Origin: CALFXN01 sp937957815
GTDB lineage: Bacteria; Synergistota; Synergistia; Synergistales; Aminobacteriaceae
Length of the DNA stretch: 12,640 nt
NCBI GenBank assembly: GCA_036788195.1
Contig: DAIQNX010000059.1
Span: 1 to 12,640, forward strand
Reading direction: 5' to 3'
Each line of letters opens with the position of its first letter. The first letter of the stretch is position 1. The notes under the pieces were generated by a model. The model did no database searches and was not told the DNA's origin. It saw only the letters and a list, made by a program, of their open reading frames with translations. Of the stretch, positions 6,798 to 12,640 are shown piece by piece. The position numbers were made by a program, and so were the translations under genes.

Positions 6798-6998
6798 ATG
6801 AAAGTTCATGTCGACCGGGAGGTCTGCAAGGGGTGCGGGCTCTGCGTCGCGTTTTGCCCGGCCGGAGTTTTCCGGATCGGCGCGGAGACGAACAAAAAGG
6901 GATATGCGTTCGTCGTAGCGCCGGACGAATCAAAGTGCGTCGGATGCGGCCGTTGCGAAGCCAGCTGTCCGGATCTGGCGCTGTTTATCGAACGGTGA
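6798..6998 (+). CDS. korD: 2x[4Fe-4S] ferredoxin, probable oxidoreductase delta subunit
   Basis: This 66-residue bacterial-type ferredoxin has two full clusters: C10-C13-C16-C20-P21 and C47-C50-C53-C57-P58. It is the size of KorD/PorD delta subunits and starts seven bases after sucD, with GAGGTGA (6784-6790) as a plausible ribosome-binding site. In Kor complexes such a chain relays electrons from the beta-subunit cluster to soluble ferredoxin. Its position behind sucCD, not beside korABC, is slightly unusual. A free-standing ferredoxin serving the complex is an alternative. No residues suggest altered cluster types. Confidence 0.92.
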   Translation: MKVHVDREVCKGCGLCVAFCPAGVFRIGAETNKKGYAFVVAPDESKCVGCGRCEASCPDLALFIER

Positions 6999-7014
6999 CG
7001 CAGGGCGGGGTCCT

Positions 7015-7049
7015 TCCGGTCACGACCGGAGAGCGATTCCCGCTCTTTT
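7015..7049 (+). terminator. Tandem hairpins after the ferredoxin gene, possible weak terminator
   Basis: Two hairpins abut. CCGGTC-AC-GACCGG (7016-7029) is extended by a T-A pair. AGAGCG-ATTCC-CGCTCT (7030-7046) is followed by three more T residues, then C. The T-tract is short, so termination would be partial. They lie between the end of the Kor/SucCD operon and the hydantoinase-like gene and probably mark the boundary between transcription units, with some read-through likely. Confidence 0.4.
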
Positions 7050-7089
7050 CGCATACGCACAATCCGCATCGTGAGGGGGCAAATCGAAC

Positions 7090-8445
7090 ATGCTGGATAT
7101 GGTCATTGAGAAGGGGCTCGTGGTGCTGCCCGGAGGGGCGCGGCGGGTTTCCGTGGGAGTCCTCGACGGAAAAATCGTCGAAGTCGCGGCTCCGGGACGG
7201 GAACTCAAGGGAAATACCGTGATCGACGCGACGGGACGCGTGGTGCTGCCCGGTCTTGTGGACGGGCACGTCCATGCGGGGCACGGCACGCCGGACAGGG
7301 AGTCGTTCGCGTGCGCATCGAAAGCGGCGGTCGCGGGCGGTATTACGACGATCGTGGAAATGCCGCTCTCCGAGCCGAGCACGGTGACGGTCCGGGCGCT
7401 CGAAGACAAGAAGGCGTCGGCGTCCGAACAGTGCGTCGTGGATTTCGCGCTCTACAGCGGCGTCCTGCCGGGGCGTTTCGACGATATCGAGCCGACGTTC
7501 CGCGCCGGGGCGCAGGCGTTCAAGGCGTTCATGTGCCGCTGTTCGAACTATCCGATGACCGATGACGGGACGCTGCTCCGGGGGATGCGGAAAGTCGGGG
7601 AACTCGGCGGCGTGGTCTGCGTCCACGCGGAGAACGACACTCTCATCCAGGAACTCGTCGACCGCTTTCGCGCCGAGGGACGGAAGGATGCGCGGGCGTT
7701 CATCGACTCGCATCCGGAATACTCGGAACTCGAGGCGGTCCATCGGCTGCTCTTTCTCGCGGAGCAGGCGCCGGAGTGCGCTGTCCACGTGTGCCACATG
7801 AGCGTGGCCTCCGGAGCCAGGTTCATCCGGGAGGCGCGGGGGCGCGGCGTGACGAACGTCACCTGCGAGACCTGCCCGCAGTACCTCGGACTGACGGAAG
7901 ACGATCTCGTCCGCGTCGGCGCGTTCGCCAAGTGCGATCCTCCGGTGCGGTCCCGCGAGACTGTGGACGCGATGTGGGGATACGTTCTCGACGGTACGGT
8001 CGATATCGTGGCGACCGACCACTCGCCGCATCCCGCGGCTCGGAAGACCGGGCGGGAAGATGACTTCTGGACCGTCGCGGAGGGATGCACGGGGCTTCAG
8101 ACGATGCTGCCGGTTCTCCTGACGCAGGGACGGCCCCGCGGACTTACGTGGGAGCGCCTCGCGGAGCTGTGCGCGTCGCGTCCGTCGGAGATTTTCGGAG
8201 TCGCGGACCGCAAGGGGCGGATCGAACCGGGGCTCGACGCGGACTTCGCGATCGTCGATCCGGACGTCTCGTGGATCTTGCGCGAAAACGACCTCTTCTA
8301 TCTCAACCCCGCGAGTCCTCATACGGGTGAAACCTTCACGGGCCGCGTCGCGGAAACGATCCTGCGCGGGCAGGTCGTGTACCGCGACGGGGCGATCCTC
8401 GCGCCGGAGGGACTCGGCCGCTTCCTCCCGATGCGGCGGGGATAG
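7090..8445 (+). CDS. Cyclic amidohydrolase, hydantoinase/allantoinase family
   Basis: This 451-residue binuclear-metal hydrolase of the amidohydrolase superfamily opens cyclic ureides or amides. Metal ligands are all present: H60 and H62 in GHVH, the carboxylated lysine K145 (AFKAFM), H179 (VHAEN), H236 (CHMS) and D310 (TDHSPH). Spacing of the lysine and overall length match E. coli AllB. The sequence mixes signatures. TDHSPH and AKCDPPVR (280-287) are allantoinase-like, while ETCPQYL (260-266) resembles bacterial D-hydantoinases, which carry Q where AllB has H. Substrate could be allantoin, a 5-substituted hydantoin or a dihydropyrimidine. ATG 7090 is preceded by GAGGGGG (7073-7079). An internal ATG at 7099 lies too far from it. 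The racemase-family and D-aminoacylase-like genes downstream favour hydantoin or N-carbamoyl chemistry; no allantoate-processing enzyme is seen here. Confidence 0.88.
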   Translation: MLDMVIEKGLVVLPGGARRVSVGVLDGKIVEVAAPGRELKGNTVIDATGRVVLPGLVDGHVHAGHGTPDRESFACASKAAVAGGITTIVEMPLSEPSTVTVRALEDKKASASEQCVVDFALYSGVLPGRFDDIEPTFRAGAQAFKAFMCRCSNYPMTDDGTLLRGMRKVGELGGVVCVHAENDTLIQELVDRFRAEGRKDARAFIDSHPEYSELEAVHRLLFLAEQAPECAVHVCHMSVASGARFIREARGRGVTNVTCETCPQYLGLTEDDLVRVGAFAKCDPPVRSRETVDAMWGYVLDGTVDIVATDHSPHPAARKTGREDDFWTVAEGCTGLQTMLPVLLTQGRPRGLTWERLAELCASRPSEIFGVADRKGRIEPGLDADFAIVDPDVSWILRENDLFYLNPASPHTGETFTGRVAETILRGQVVYRDGAILAPEGLGRFLPMRRG

Positions 8446-8560
8446 CACGGAGACTGCGTTCGTTGGAGGGGGTGAAACGGACTCCCTGCGTATGTTTCCG
8501 AAATGGCGACGACGGACCGAAAGGTTTTTTCATTCATGAGTTCGACAAGGGGGAATAGAA

Positions 8561-9967
8561 GTGGACGCAATTCTTGATATGGCGGGGAAAACAGCGGATC
8601 TGCTCTGGGGGCCGTGGACGCTCGCCCTCATCGCGGTCGTGGCCGTAACGTTCACTCTTCGGACGGGATTCTTCCAGTTTATCGGGTTCGGAACGATCAT
8701 GCGGAACACCTTGGGCAAGATGTGGGACAAGGGAAGGGGAAAGGGCGGCATGTCTCCCTTCCAGGCGGCGACGACCGCGCTCGCGAGCACCGTCGGCATG
8801 GGCAACGTCGCCGGGGTCGCGACGGCGATCGCCGTGGGCGGGCCGGGCGCGATCTTCTGGATGTGGCTCTTCGCGCTGCTTGGAATGATCTCGAAGGTCG
8901 TCGAAGTCACGCTGGCGGTTCACTACCGGAACGTCAACCCCGACGGGACGACGCTCGGCGGCCCGATGTACTACGTCGAAAAGGGCCTCGGAATGACGTG
9001 GCTCGCGAAGCTCATCAGCTTCGGTCTCTTCGTCAACGCGATCCTCGCCGCAGGATTGTTGCAGCCGCACACGGTCGGGCGCGCCTTCCTGAGTTCCTAC
9101 GGAATCGATCCGTACGTCACGTGCGGACTTCTCGCCGTCGTTACGGGCGTCACGGTCATCGGCGGCGTAAAGCGCATCGGGAAGGTCTGCGAAACGATGG
9201 TGCCGTTCATGTCGATCGTCTATATCATCGCGGCCGTGGTCCTGTTCGCGGTCAACGCAAAGGCGATCCCTCACGTCTTCGGCCTGATCTTTTCGAGCGC
9301 CTTCGCGCCGTCCCCAGCGATGGGCGGTTTCGCCGGAGCCGCGGTCGCCGCCGCGATTCAGAAGGGCGTCTCCCGCGGGATGCTCTCGAACGAGGCCGGT
9401 CTGGGCACCGCGCCGATGGCGCACGCCACCGCGACGACGGAGCACCCCTTTGAGCAGGGAATGTGGGGCGCTTTCGAAGTCTTCTTCGACACGATCGTCA
9501 TCTGCACGGTCACGGCGTTCGCGATCCTCTCGACGGGCGCGATCGAAAGCGGGACTTCCGGCGTCGAGCTGACGCTCAGGGCCTTCGGCGCGGTCTTCCC
9601 CCCGGCTCTGGCGCAGGGACTGATCTCGTTCATCATCCTGTTCTTCTGTCTTTCGACGCAGATCGGATTCTTCATCTACTACGAAACCGCGACCGTCTAT
9701 CTGTTCGGCCAGGGGTCGATGTCGGTCATGAAATGGGTTTATCTTCTTCCTGGAATCGTCTTCGCGGGCGTGGCGAACGTCGACCGTCTCTGGGTCTTCG
9801 CGGACGTCGCCACGGGGCTGTGCGCGATCCCCAACCTGATCGCGATCATGTTGCTCGGCGGCGTGTTCATGACGCTTATGAGAGACTGGAAATCCGGCGA
9901 GCGGAAGTACGCGACGGCCATCGTGGACGAGAAACGCGCCTACGTCTCGAACCGGAGCCGGGGATAG
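8561..9967 (+). CDS. Sodium:alanine (AGCS-family) amino-acid symporter
   Basis: This 468-residue inner-membrane transporter couples sodium influx to uptake of alanine, glycine or similar amino acids. About eleven hydrophobic segments are visible, including roughly 18-33, 96-120, 148-168, 185-203, 212-232, 303-326, 350-378 and 415-442. Family motifs include TTALASTVGMGNVAGVATAI (71-90), TLGGPMYYVEKGLG (131-144) and SRGMLSNEAGLGTAPMAHA (271-289), the last being the AGCS signature. Length is typical. The start is GTG 8561, with AAGGGGG (8547-8553) seven bases upstream. It lies 115 bases after the hydantoinase-like gene, so it may be co-transcribed or have its own promoter. A characterised archaeal AGCS member accepts both L- and D-alanine, which would fit the D-amino-acid-type enzymes downstream. 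A hydantoin substrate is less likely for this family. Confidence 0.95.
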   Translation: MDAILDMAGKTADLLWGPWTLALIAVVAVTFTLRTGFFQFIGFGTIMRNTLGKMWDKGRGKGGMSPFQAATTALASTVGMGNVAGVATAIAVGGPGAIFWMWLFALLGMISKVVEVTLAVHYRNVNPDGTTLGGPMYYVEKGLGMTWLAKLISFGLFVNAILAAGLLQPHTVGRAFLSSYGIDPYVTCGLLAVVTGVTVIGGVKRIGKVCETMVPFMSIVYIIAAVVLFAVNAKAIPHVFGLIFSSAFAPSPAMGGFAGAAVAAAIQKGVSRGMLSNEAGLGTAPMAHATATTEHPFEQGMWGAFEVFFDTIVICTVTAFAILSTGAIESGTSGVELTLRAFGAVFPPALAQGLISFIILFFCLSTQIGFFIYYETATVYLFGQGSMSVMKWVYLLPGIVFAGVANVDRLWVFADVATGLCAIPNLIAIMLLGGVFMTLMRDWKSGERKYATAIVDEKRAYVSNRSRG

Positions 9968-10000
9968 ACGGCCCGAAGCCGCGAATATCGGTGCGGACCT

Positions 10001-10032
10001 AAGGGCGGGAGGCGGCTCGCTTCCCGCCCTTT
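10001..10032 (+). terminator. Strong hairpin after the symporter gene, probable terminator
   Basis: AAGGGCGGGA (10001-10010) pairs perfectly with 10022-10031. The inner bases continue with a G-T wobble and GCG/CGC, giving a 14-pair stem around a 3-base loop. Only TTT (10030-10032) lies at the end, two of those bases being in the stem, so the U-tract is poor. It begins 33 bases after the symporter stop codon. Either an inefficient intrinsic terminator or an mRNA-stabilising 3' hairpin would fit. Confidence 0.5.
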
Positions 10033-10054
10033 CCCGTGAGGCGACCCCGGGAAA

Positions 10055-10066
10055 CGGATACAATAC
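10055..10066 (+). promoter_or_regulatory. Possible -10 region upstream of the racemase-family gene
   Basis: CGGATACAATAC contains TACAAT (10059-10064), a good -10 match, in an A+T-richer patch right after the hairpin and 27 bases before the racemase start. No good -35 is found at 16-18 bp. The box resembles CGAATACAATAT (969-980) upstream of the first operon at 10 of 12 positions, which supports a shared promoter style or shared factor. Confidence 0.35.
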
Positions 10067-10085
10067 GAAAGGAAGGTATGCGGAC

Positions 10086-10766
10086 ATGAAGCTTCTTGTC
10101 ATCAATCCGAACAGCGATACGTCATTTACGCGTCTCATCGACGCGACGGCGCGAAAGACGGCGTCGCCCGGGACGGAACTGACATGCGTCAACGCGCCGG
10201 ACGCCCCGGCGTTCATCGAGAACTACAGGGAATGGGCGCTGTGCGCGCCGGGGATGCTCCGCGTCCTCGAAGAACACGGCGGCGCTTTCGACGCGGCGAT
10301 CGTTGCATGCACGTGCGACGTGAACATCGACCTGCTTCGAGAGGCGACCGACCGGCCGGTTCTCGGCGTCGGGGAGTGTTCGTTCCTGATGGCGATGACG
10401 CTCGGCGAGCGCTTCTCCGTCTTGCAGACGTCGGAACGCTCCGTTCCGATGAAGCGGCTCATGATCCGGCGTCTGGGGCTCGAGGCGCGGTGCGCGTCGG
10501 TGCGGTCGGTCGACGAGCGGGCGACCGGCGAGACGCTCGAAGAGCGGATGACCGACGCGGGACGCCTCGCCGTGGAACGCGACGGCGCGGAAGTCCTCAC
10601 GCTCGGGTGCGCGGGGCTCTCGGGCCTCGATCGCCGGGTGTCCGACGCACTCGGCGTCCCCGTGATCGATGGCGTGGGCGTCGCGGTTCCGATGGCGGAA
10701 GCGCTGGTTCGCTGCGGCCATCGGACGAGTAAGGTCGGACGCTTCCGCTACGAGTCGATATCCTGA
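10086..10766 (+). CDS. Asp/Glu/hydantoin racemase-family protein
   Basis: This 226-residue cytoplasmic protein belongs to the cofactor-independent, two-cysteine racemase family that includes hydantoin and allantoin racemases. The N-terminus KLLVINPNSDTSFT (2-15) is the hallmark INPN(S/T) start. Candidate catalytic cysteines are C75 (in ACTCD) and C175 (in LGCAGLSG), close to C76 and C181 of the Arthrobacter hydantoin racemase HyuE. HyuE-type enzymes usually read CFGDPG after the first cysteine. Here TCDVN follows, with an extra cysteine C77, so substrate choice may differ. ATG 10086 has GGAAGG (10071-10076) nine bases upstream. It is 18 bases ahead of the deacylase-like gene, so the two are co-transcribed. 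Next to a cyclic amidohydrolase, the natural reading is racemisation of a hydantoin or allantoin. Maleate isomerase or aspartate racemase activity is less likely from the motifs. Confidence 0.87.
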   Translation: MKLLVINPNSDTSFTRLIDATARKTASPGTELTCVNAPDAPAFIENYREWALCAPGMLRVLEEHGGAFDAAIVACTCDVNIDLLREATDRPVLGVGECSFLMAMTLGERFSVLQTSERSVPMKRLMIRRLGLEARCASVRSVDERATGETLEERMTDAGRLAVERDGAEVLTLGCAGLSGLDRRVSDALGVPVIDGVGVAVPMAEALVRCGHRTSKVGRFRYESIS

Positions 10767-10784
10767 GTTTGGGAGGAACGACGA

Positions 10785-12389
10785 ATGTTCGACTGTATTC
10801 TGCGAAACGCGACGATAGCCGACGGAACGGGCCGAGAACGCTTCCGGACAGACGTGGCCCTCGCCGGCGACCGGATCGCGAAAATCGGCGATCTCGGTCC
10901 CGGAGAAGCGACCGCGTCGGAAATCGACTGCTCGGAGATGGTGCTCACACCCGGCTTCATCGACATGCACAGTCACACTGACCTCGAATTCTTCCGCGAC
11001 GCGCCGCCGGAGGCGAAGATACGACAGGGCGTCACGACCGAGCTTCTCGGGCAGGACGGCCTAGGGACGGCTCCCGTCCGCGACGATACGTTGCCCGTCG
11101 TGCGCGACCTTCTGGCCGGGCTCGACGGCGTCCTTCCGGAGGAAAAATGGAGCTGGAGGACGTTCGGGCAATACCTCGCCGCGCTCGAAAAGAGGGGAGT
11201 GCCGAACAACGTCGCGGTCCTGCTTTCGCATGGCCCCGTGCGGATCGAATCGCTCGGGATGGCCGAGCGGGGCGCGACGAAGGAAGAACTCGCCGCAATG
11301 TGCGCCACGGTCCGCGACTGTATGCGGGAGGGGGCGTTCGGACTTTCGACGGGGCTCATCTACCCCCCGTGCCCCTACGGCGATGCGGACGAACTCATAG
11401 CGCTGAACCGGGAAGTCGCGGCCCAGGGCGGCATCTTCGTCGTGCATCAGCGCGACGAGGGGTATTACCTGTCGCGGTCGTTCGACGAAGTCGCCCGGAT
11501 CTCCATGGAGTCGGGCGCGCACCTCGAGATTTCCCACTGGCAGGCGTACGGGAAGGTGAACTGGCCGCTCATGGACGTCGTTATGGAGAAGGCCGAACGA
11601 TTCGCCGCGGAGGGAGGAAGCATCTCCTGGGACCGGTATCCCTATCTCGCGGGGAGCACCGTTCTGACGGCCGTCCTGCCGACCTGGACCTTCAACGAGG
11701 GGACGTCCGCGCTTGTCCGGAACCTTTCGAATCGGACCTTCCGCGCACGGATCCGCGAGGAATTCACGAAGGGACTCGATGTCTGGCACAACAGGCAAAT
11801 CTCGGTCGGCTGGGAGAACATCGTCGTGACCGCGGTCCAGCTGGAAAAGAACCGATGGATGGAGGGCCGGAGCTGCCGGGCGATTGCGGACGAACAGCGA
11901 AAAAACCCCGTCGACGCCGTTATGGATCTTCTCGCGGAGGAGAAGCTCGCGGTGACGATGATCAGCTTCTACGGTTCGGACGACATCATGGACAGGGTCA
12001 TCGGGCACCGGCTCGGAACGGTGGGGAGCGACGGAATCTACGGCGGACGTCCGCACCCGAGACTCTACGGAACGTATCCCTGCTACTTCCGGCGCTTCGT
12101 GCGGGAGAAGAAGCTGCTCCGTCTCGAAGAAGCCGTGCGCAAGGTCACGGGCTATCCGGCGTCGATCCTCGGAATCGGCGACCGGGGGACGATCGCCGAA
12201 GGCAAGAAGGCGGACATCGTACTCTTCGACCCCGATACGATCGCCGACAGGGCGACCTATGAGGACCCGATGCAGTTTCCGACGGGTATTTCGCACGTCT
12301 TCGTCAACGGGCGGGTCGTCGTGACGCCGGACGGATATACGGGCGAACTGCCGGGGCAGGTGCTTCGGCGCGGGAGGCGTCTCTCGTGA
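10785..12389 (+). CDS. N-acyl-D-amino-acid deacylase-like amidohydrolase (D-aminoacylase family)
   Basis: This 534-residue zinc-type amidohydrolase probably removes an N-acyl (or N-carbamoyl) group from D-amino acids. Visible are H62 and H64 in FIDMHSHTD, GAFGLSTGLIYPP (183-195), H221 in VVHQRDEG, H251 in LEISHW, D416 in GSDG, and the C-terminal GDRGTIAEGKKADIV (465-479). Spacing matches Alcaligenes faecalis D-aminoacylase (H67, H69, C96, H220, H250). However, the bridging metal ligand C96 corresponds to D91 in GQDG, not the usual GNCG. That change is known to vary between subfamilies and may alter substrate or metal. It is slightly longer than classical enzymes (about 480-500). ATG 10785 has GGGAGGA (10771-10777) seven bases upstream. 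Its stop overlaps the VOC gene as GTGA. A broader annotation as an amidohydrolase of unknown acyl specificity is safer. Confidence 0.87.
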   Translation: MFDCILRNATIADGTGRERFRTDVALAGDRIAKIGDLGPGEATASEIDCSEMVLTPGFIDMHSHTDLEFFRDAPPEAKIRQGVTTELLGQDGLGTAPVRDDTLPVVRDLLAGLDGVLPEEKWSWRTFGQYLAALEKRGVPNNVAVLLSHGPVRIESLGMAERGATKEELAAMCATVRDCMREGAFGLSTGLIYPPCPYGDADELIALNREVAAQGGIFVVHQRDEGYYLSRSFDEVARISMESGAHLEISHWQAYGKVNWPLMDVVMEKAERFAAEGGSISWDRYPYLAGSTVLTAVLPTWTFNEGTSALVRNLSNRTFRARIREEFTKGLDVWHNRQISVGWENIVVTAVQLEKNRWMEGRSCRAIADEQRKNPVDAVMDLLAEEKLAVTMISFYGSDDIMDRVIGHRLGTVGSDGIYGGRPHPRLYGTYPCYFRRFVREKKLLRLEEAVRKVTGYPASILGIGDRGTIAEGKKADIVLFDPDTIADRATYEDPMQFPTGISHVFVNGRVVVTPDGYTGELPGQVLRRGRRLS

Positions 12390-12640
12390 CGGCGCCTGCC
12401 TCGCAGATCACGTTTCTCTATTTCGAGGATCTTGCGGAACCGGCGCGTTTCTTCGAAGAATGCCTCGGATTCGAATGCGCCGACGATCAGGGGACGTGCC
12501 GGATCTACCGCGTCGCGGAGGGGGCTTTCGTCGGGGTCGTGGCGGGGGAATCGGGACACTGCCGTCCGCAGCCGGAGAGCGCGGTTCTCGTGACGTTCGT
12601 CACGGACGATCTCGCCGGATGGCGCGACAGGGTGGCCGCG
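12386..12640 (+). CDS. VOC-superfamily (glyoxalase/bleomycin-resistance fold) protein, truncated by window end
   Basis: Only the first 85 codons are present; the frame is open to the last base. ITFLYFEDLAEPARFFEECLGFE (residues 8-30) is the typical opening beta-alpha unit of a VOC module, followed by strands CRIYRVAEGAFVGVVAGE and VLVTFVTDD, with a helix starting at LAGWRDRVA. GTG 12386 overlaps the deacylase stop as GTGA, and GGGAGG (12372-12377) lies eight bases upstream, so it belongs to the racemase/deacylase operon. VOC proteins may be lyases, isomerases, epimerases or binding proteins. The metal-ligand residues cannot be assigned from this fragment. Reaction unknown. Confidence 0.85.
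   Translation, partial: MTAPASQITFLYFEDLAEPARFFEECLGFECADDQGTCRIYRVAEGAFVGVVAGESGHCRPQPESAVLVTFVTDDLAGWRDRVAA

Noticed and set aside
8514..8530. ACC-GAAA-GGT mini-hairpin followed by T6 upstream of the symporter
   Set aside because: Only three Watson-Crick pairs (plus G-T wobbles) form the stem, too weak to call a terminator. The T-run may simply mark an A+T-richer leader.
10078..10089. Four-codon mini-ORF (MRT, stop) overlapping the racemase start
   Set aside because: The GGAAGG motif is one base from its ATG, too close for initiation, so it is probably chance.
8534..10216. 560-codon open frame on the minus strand
   Set aside because: It is antisense to the clearly recognisable symporter and has a low-complexity Arg/Asp/Glu-rich composition with no domain.
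1..12640. Search for CRISPR arrays, insertion sequences, tRNA/rRNA genes and attachment sites
   Set aside because: No regularly spaced repeats, transposase genes, terminal inverted repeats or RNA-gene signatures were seen. The only repeats are the short promoter and terminator elements listed.

Overview
The window comes from a G+C-rich bacterium. Its gene set (ferredoxin-linked 2-oxoacid oxidation, ADP-forming acyl-CoA ligation, a sodium/amino-acid symporter, hydantoin-type hydrolases) fits an anaerobe that ferments amino acids. The combination resembles Synergistota, but that is an inference from gene content and not a proven assignment. All supported genes lie on the + strand and are tightly packed.

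Layout. Bases 1-160 hold no gene I can support, apart from a short palindrome upstream of the first gene. A GntR/FCD-family regulator (161-841) ends in a very clear intrinsic terminator. An A+T-rich promoter region follows (about 905-1062), with direct and inverted repeats. Next comes one seven-gene operon (1063-6998): class I aminotransferase, the alpha, beta and gamma subunits of a 2-oxoacid:ferredoxin oxidoreductase, a SucCD-like ADP-forming CoA ligase pair, and a 2x[4Fe-4S] ferredoxin that is probably the oxidoreductase delta subunit. Most junctions overlap as ATGA or are only 3-7 bases apart. After a weak double hairpin, the second half holds a cyclic-amidohydrolase (hydantoinase/allantoinase family), an AGCS sodium/alanine-type symporter, a strong hairpin, an Asp/Glu/hydantoin racemase-family protein, an N-acyl-D-amino-acid deacylase-like amidohydrolase, and the first 85 codons of a VOC (glyoxalase-fold) protein cut off by the window end.

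How it may work. In the first operon an amino acid is transaminated to a 2-oxoacid. KorABCD oxidatively decarboxylates this to an acyl-CoA and reduces ferredoxin, and the SucCD-like ligase turns the thioester into ATP. The catalytic residues are intact throughout. However, the loops expected to face the substrate in the Kor alpha subunit and in both ligase subunits differ from the classical enzymes, so the oxoacid may not be 2-oxoglutarate. The second half looks like a scavenging module for cyclic or N-blocked (D-)amino-acid derivatives: racemise, open the ring, remove the N-acyl or N-carbamoyl group, and import amino acids. Whether it feeds the first operon is a hypothesis. No dedicated N-carbamoylase and no D-to-L amino-acid converting enzyme is visible in the window.
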